A DNA stretch of 13,313 nt from an uncultured Armatimonadota bacterium (GTDB taxonomy: Bacteria; Armatimonadota; UBA5829; DTJY01), in the NCBI GenBank assembly GCA_937875395.1, contig CALNCU010000290.1:1-13313 (forward strand), in the 5' to 3' direction. Each line of letters starts with the position of its first letter. Positions within the stretch are counted from its first letter, which is position 1. The notes beneath the pieces are model-generated. The model had not been told where the DNA came from, searched no databases, and worked only from the letters and a program-made list of their open reading frames with translations. The position numbers were made by a program, and so were the translations under genes. This document shows, piece after piece, positions 7,312 through 13,313 of this stretch.

Positions 7312-10300
7312 CAGGGGTAATGTTTATTGCCACGCTCATTCTCTACAACGAGTCCGAGCGCACAAGGCACACCGCCGAACACATACTGGATCAACTTAAT
7401 CCCCAGATAAAAGCGTCTCATGATCTCTTCACTACGCTTGTGAATGATCGTTCAGAGCTAAGACTATACTTTACTACCGGAAATCAGCAATATCTTAACG
7501 CTTATAACCGTTCCGCCCTTAAATCAAAAGGGGATATTAACACATTAAGAGACAGGCTAAGCGGATATTCTCAGCAAATACAGGTATTCAACATAGAATC
7601 CAATCTCAAAAAAATACGCCTGGAGGAAGCGCGCGCCATCCAGTACGTTCAGAGAGGCAACCGCCGTGCAGCAATAGTCCATCATGCAGAATATGTAGAC
7701 CCTGTACGCCTGGAAGTTCTAAGGTCACTGTCAGACATTGCCGCCATAGGGCACGCACAGATAGAACTGGCCCGGGATAATTTTTACACAGCAAACCACC
7801 GCATGGATCAGGCCGCCGTCATGTCATGCATTACGGTAGCTCTTATAGCGCTTATGTCCATAATCTTTACAGTGCGCTCCATTGCGCGCCCGTCAAAGGC
7901 AATTATGCAGGCGGCAGAGTCCCTGTCCCAGGGCAACTATTCCCCTGCAATAACACTGCATGATCTGGCTGCAGATACGCGGAAGTTTGAAATCCCCCGC
8001 AACGAACTTCAGCTTATTGCCTTATCCGTAGGTCAAATGGCAAAGAAGCTTTATGCCAGGGAAAGAACCCTTCTTGCGCACAGAGACCTAAGCACTACAT
8101 GCGCATCCAGCATAAATGTTAAGGAACTGCTTAATTCTGCGCTTATACAACTTGCGGATTACAGTAACTCCCAAATAGGGATTATCTACCTGTTTGAAGG
8201 CAAAAAACTAGTGCCTGTCACCGTGTACGGAACAGAGATGCAATCCGCCGCAGAGATTGCATCGCCCACGGAAGGGCTTGTGCAACAGGCGGCGGGCAGC
8301 AGGCAGATGATAGTGCTGCGGGATCTGCCGGAAGATACCCGGATAACCATATACCCCGGATTTGGAGAGGCCATGCCCAAATCGGTTGTCTACCTGCCCC
8401 TGATCCTGCGGGGCAAGACACTTGGCATAATAATGCTGGCATCCCTGTTCAACTACGATTCCTATCTTGCCCAGACTTTGGAGGCTTTTGCCGTAAGTGT
8501 AAGCATAGCCCTTGGTAATGCAATAAGCCACACGGAAGTCCGGGAGCTTGCGCAAGAGCTTGAAGCAAAGAACCAGCGGCTGGATGCGCAAAACGAAGAA
8601 CTGCAGGCGCAAAATGAAGAGATATGCGCCCAGGCCGAAGAAATTCAAGCACAAAACGAAGAACTGCAGGTACAAAACCTGGAACTTGCGCAAAAGAGCG
8701 AAGATATAGAACGCCATGCCTTGGAACTTGAGGAGAAAACCCAGGATCTTATGGCGCTGCAATCAATAATAACAGTAGCGCTATCAAGCATAAAACTGGA
8801 CGATCTGCTTAGAGGAATGCTGGAAACGGTTACAGAACTTACAGGCGCAGAGTTTGGCCTTATAGCCCTGTTGAACGATAGCCGTGACCAGGTAGTGCCG
8901 GCAGCCACCCACAACCTCTACACAGCAGAGATACGGCCCCTGCCCATAACCCAAGGCCTGGCGGAAGAAGTAATATCCGGCGGAGCTATTGTATACTCCC
9001 GCGACTGCATATCCGTGCTGGGCGAGCAGGCAGAGCGTTATCATCCAAACTGCGCCCTTGCCGGCATACCTATAAAAGTTGGCAATAGGTTCTACGGAGT
9101 GGCCTTTTTAGGGTTCCCAGACTCGCGAGAGGTAACTAAGAAAGAATATAATCTCCTCAATATCTTCTCATCAAGGTGCGCCATAGCCGTAGATAGAGCG
9201 CAGGCCTACCAGCAGATGGAACAGGCAGAAAAGCGGGCCCTGGCAGACCATGAAAGGCTTCAGGCAATTATAGACAATCTCCCCCAGGCCGTAATTATAG
9301 CAAACGGACCGGACGGAAGAGTCTATACCGCAAACAAGATTGCCCTGCAACTCTGCGGCGTAGACCTTATACCCGCAGCCGTTTTTAAAAATCACACAAA
9401 CGCATTCAACCTCTGCAAAACAAACGGAGAGCCGGCAGGTTGGAAGGATCTTCCGCTATACAGGTCTTATCACCACGGCGAAACACGCGTAGGCGATGAG
9501 CTTTTAGTAATACATCCCGACGGCCGGCAAATAACAATACTTATAAACTCCGTTCCGCTAAGAGATAGCGACGGGGCCATTACCGGCTCAATTGCAGTCT
9601 TTCAGGACATCACCGCCATAAAGGCCCAGCAGAAGCTACTTGTAGAGGGCTACGAACAGCAAAGAAACATTGCGGAGACTCTGCAAAAGACATTCCTGCC
9701 GAATATACGGCCTATTCTGCCAAACTACGATATTGCAGACATATACGTCCCGGCGCACATCCATGAGCAGGTAGGCGGCGACCTTTACGATATTATAACA
9801 CTGGATGAAGGACGTATAGGGCTGGTTATTGCAGATGTAAGCGGCAAAGGAGTGGAAGCCGCCGTACACACAGCAATGGCAAAGTACATGCTAAGAGCCT
9901 TTGCGCATGAAAACCCCAACCCCGGCAGCGTTATTAAAAGACTGAATGATGCAATGGTAAGATATATAAGCGGAGAGATTTTTGTTACATTATTCTACGG
10001 CATTCTAGATACTAAAAAGAGAGAACTCCGCTACGTAAACGCAGGGCACGAACTCCCGCTTATATACAACACCCTCTCCAACAGCTCAACACTGCTTAAA
10101 ACCACCGGCCCGGCCACAGGGATACTTGCCGATGCCCTCTACAGGGAAGAATTCTTCCAGCTTAAAGATCAGGACGCCATTCTTTTATACACGGACGGCA
10201 TAACGGAATCAAGGAAGGACGGCGCATACTTTGGCATAGACGGGCTCTCAAAGACCGTGGCAGACATAAAAGACCTTAACGCAACCGATATGGCGGAGAC

Positions 10301-10409
10301 AATACTAAACAAAGTAAAAGACTACAGCGGCGGAACCTTTCATGATGATGTAGCGCTTTTGCTGATTAAACCGGTAACCGGCATAAAGAAAGACCTGATT
10401 ACCGGATAA
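7257..10409 (+). CDS. Membrane sensor with HAMP, two GAF, coiled coil, PAS and RsbU/SpoIIE-type PP2C phosphatase
   Basis: 1050 aa. Order: membrane helix ~11-30, helical extracytoplasmic sensor ~31-185, membrane helix ~187-206, HAMP ~207-265, GAF ~275-422, coiled coil ~424-500, second GAF ~505-647, PAS ~660-785, phosphatase ~805-1038. The phosphatase has GGDLYD (840-845), ADVSGKGVEAA (859-869), NAGHELP (928-934), YTDGITES (978-985) and HDDVALL (1029-1035), so the metal-binding acids are all present. Such proteins dephosphorylate an anti-sigma-factor antagonist in partner-switching pathways; no such partner is in the window. The coil is built of AQNEELQ-like heptads, a style also seen in CheB-CheR-PAS fusion proteins, and a 19-nt stretch repeats exactly at 8589-8607 and 8652-8670. 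GAGAGG seven bases before the ATG supports the start. It overlaps the methyltransferase gene by 55 nt. Confidence 0.95.
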   Translation: MFSRLTIKKQLILGFGLVTGVMFIATLILYNESERTRHTAEHILDQLNPQIKASHDLFTTLVNDRSELRLYFTTGNQQYLNAYNRSALKSKGDINTLRDRLSGYSQQIQVFNIESNLKKIRLEEARAIQYVQRGNRRAAIVHHAEYVDPVRLEVLRSLSDIAAIGHAQIELARDNFYTANHRMDQAAVMSCITVALIALMSIIFTVRSIARPSKAIMQAAESLSQGNYSPAITLHDLAADTRKFEIPRNELQLIALSVGQMAKKLYARERTLLAHRDLSTTCASSINVKELLNSALIQLADYSNSQIGIIYLFEGKKLVPVTVYGTEMQSAAEIASPTEGLVQQAAGSRQMIVLRDLPEDTRITIYPGFGEAMPKSVVYLPLILRGKTLGIIMLASLFNYDSYLAQTLEAFAVSVSIALGNAISHTEVRELAQELEAKNQRLDAQNEELQAQNEEICAQAEEIQAQNEELQVQNLELAQKSEDIERHALELEEKTQDLMALQSIITVALSSIKLDDLLRGMLETVTELTGAEFGLIALLNDSRDQVVPAATHNLYTAEIRPLPITQGLAEEVISGGAIVYSRDCISVLGEQAERYHPNCALAGIPIKVGNRFYGVAFLGFPDSREVTKKEYNLLNIFSSRCAIAVDRAQAYQQMEQAEKRALADHERLQAIIDNLPQAVIIANGPDGRVYTANKIALQLCGVDLIPAAVFKNHTNAFNLCKTNGEPAGWKDLPLYRSYHHGETRVGDELLVIHPDGRQITILINSVPLRDSDGAITGSIAVFQDITAIKAQQKLLVEGYEQQRNIAETLQKTFLPNIRPILPNYDIADIYVPAHIHEQVGGDLYDIITLDEGRIGLVIADVSGKGVEAAVHTAMAKYMLRAFAHENPNPGSVIKRLNDAMVRYISGEIFVTLFYGILDTKKRELRYVNAGHELPLIYNTLSNSSTLLKTTGPATGILADALYREEFFQLKDQDAILLYTDGITESRKDGAYFGIDGLSKTVADIKDLNATDMAETILNKVKDYSGGTFHDDVALLLIKPVTGIKKDLITG
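8589..8670 (+). repeat. Heptad-encoding direct repeat in the sensor coiled coil
   Basis: The 19-mer beginning CAAAACGAAGAA occurs at 8589-8607 and again at 8652-8670, exactly 63 bases (three heptads) apart. It points to recent internal duplication of coil heptads, which keeps both reading frame and heptad register. Confidence 0.8.
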
Positions 10410-10456
10410 AAACAAAGAAGCGGAAGCAAGGTTTACAGCCCCGCTTCCGCCCCTTT
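10405..10456 (-). terminator. Intrinsic terminator of the 23S-like transcript
   Basis: On the minus strand, 10456-10443 pairs with 10427-10414 over 14 positions, with only two G-U wobbles. Four further inner pairs are possible. GTTTTTATCC follows as U-tract. It lies about 70 nt past the predicted 23S 3' end. Its U-tract reaches the stop codon of the convergent sensor gene. Confidence 0.88.
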
Positions 10457-10483
10457 CCCGACACACCGCTTCAGAAGATACCC

Positions 10484-10525
10484 CAGGCAGTTACCGGATA
10501 AAGTGCAAGCCTTATCCAATGCCTG
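10484..10525 (-). other. Hairpin at the 23S-like 3' end (processing stem candidate)
   Basis: CAGGCA/TGCCTG (10484-10489 with 10520-10525) and GGATAA/TTATCC (10496-10501 with 10512-10517) form a two-part stem with a 10-nt loop. It sits just beyond or across the expected mature 3' end, where rRNA processing normally occurs. Confidence 0.5.
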
Positions 10526-10526
10526 C

Positions 10527-13313
<2,787 letters not shown>

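Overview
This is a bacterial chromosome segment. The organism looks diderm: the 182-aa protein at 1190-1738 has a signal peptide and ends in phenylalanine like an outer-membrane barrel. Sigma70-type promoters, AGGAGG-type ribosome binding sites, a greA-lysS pair and frequent AUA isoleucine codons do not fix the phylum. An Armatimonadota-like lineage is a guess, not a call.

Layout, left to right. A 5'-truncated M28 zinc aminopeptidase (1-990) and the barrel-like protein (1190-1738) read rightward and meet a strong bidirectional terminator (1808-1841). A leftward block follows: a small secreted protein (3491-3895), an orphan HEPN-domain protein (2907-3281) and a ROK sugar kinase (1848-2801). 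Next is the leftward greA-lysS pair (6200-4135). It is driven by a consensus promoter (6300-6328) and has hairpins in the greA leader and in the greA-lysS gap. A divergent promoter (6364-6392) drives a rightward pair: a CheR-type methyltransferase (6400-7311) overlapping by 55 nt a 1050-aa membrane sensor with an RsbU/SpoIIE-type phosphatase output (7257-10409). The pair looks like one signalling unit, with the sensor's coiled coil as a possible methylation target.

The last 2.8 kb (about 10527 to the window end, minus strand) is a nearly complete 23S rRNA homologue, with its 5' end beyond the window. No 5S gene follows. The transcript appears to run straight into its own terminator (10405-10456). 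Most of the molecule reads like an ordinary bacterial 23S, but nearly every functional centre differs from the universal consensus: the GTPase-centre loop, helix 69, the P-loop, the A-loop, the peptidyl-transferase ring and the bulged G of the sarcin-ricin loop. Several helices around these sites are kept by paired changes, for example in the P-loop stem and helix 93. This suggests a structurally maintained but functionally re-wired large-subunit RNA, or a highly aberrant ribosome, rather than a randomly decaying copy. It is the most unusual item in the window. It rests on comparison by eye with remembered E. coli and Bacillus 23S sequences and needs a covariance-model alignment.
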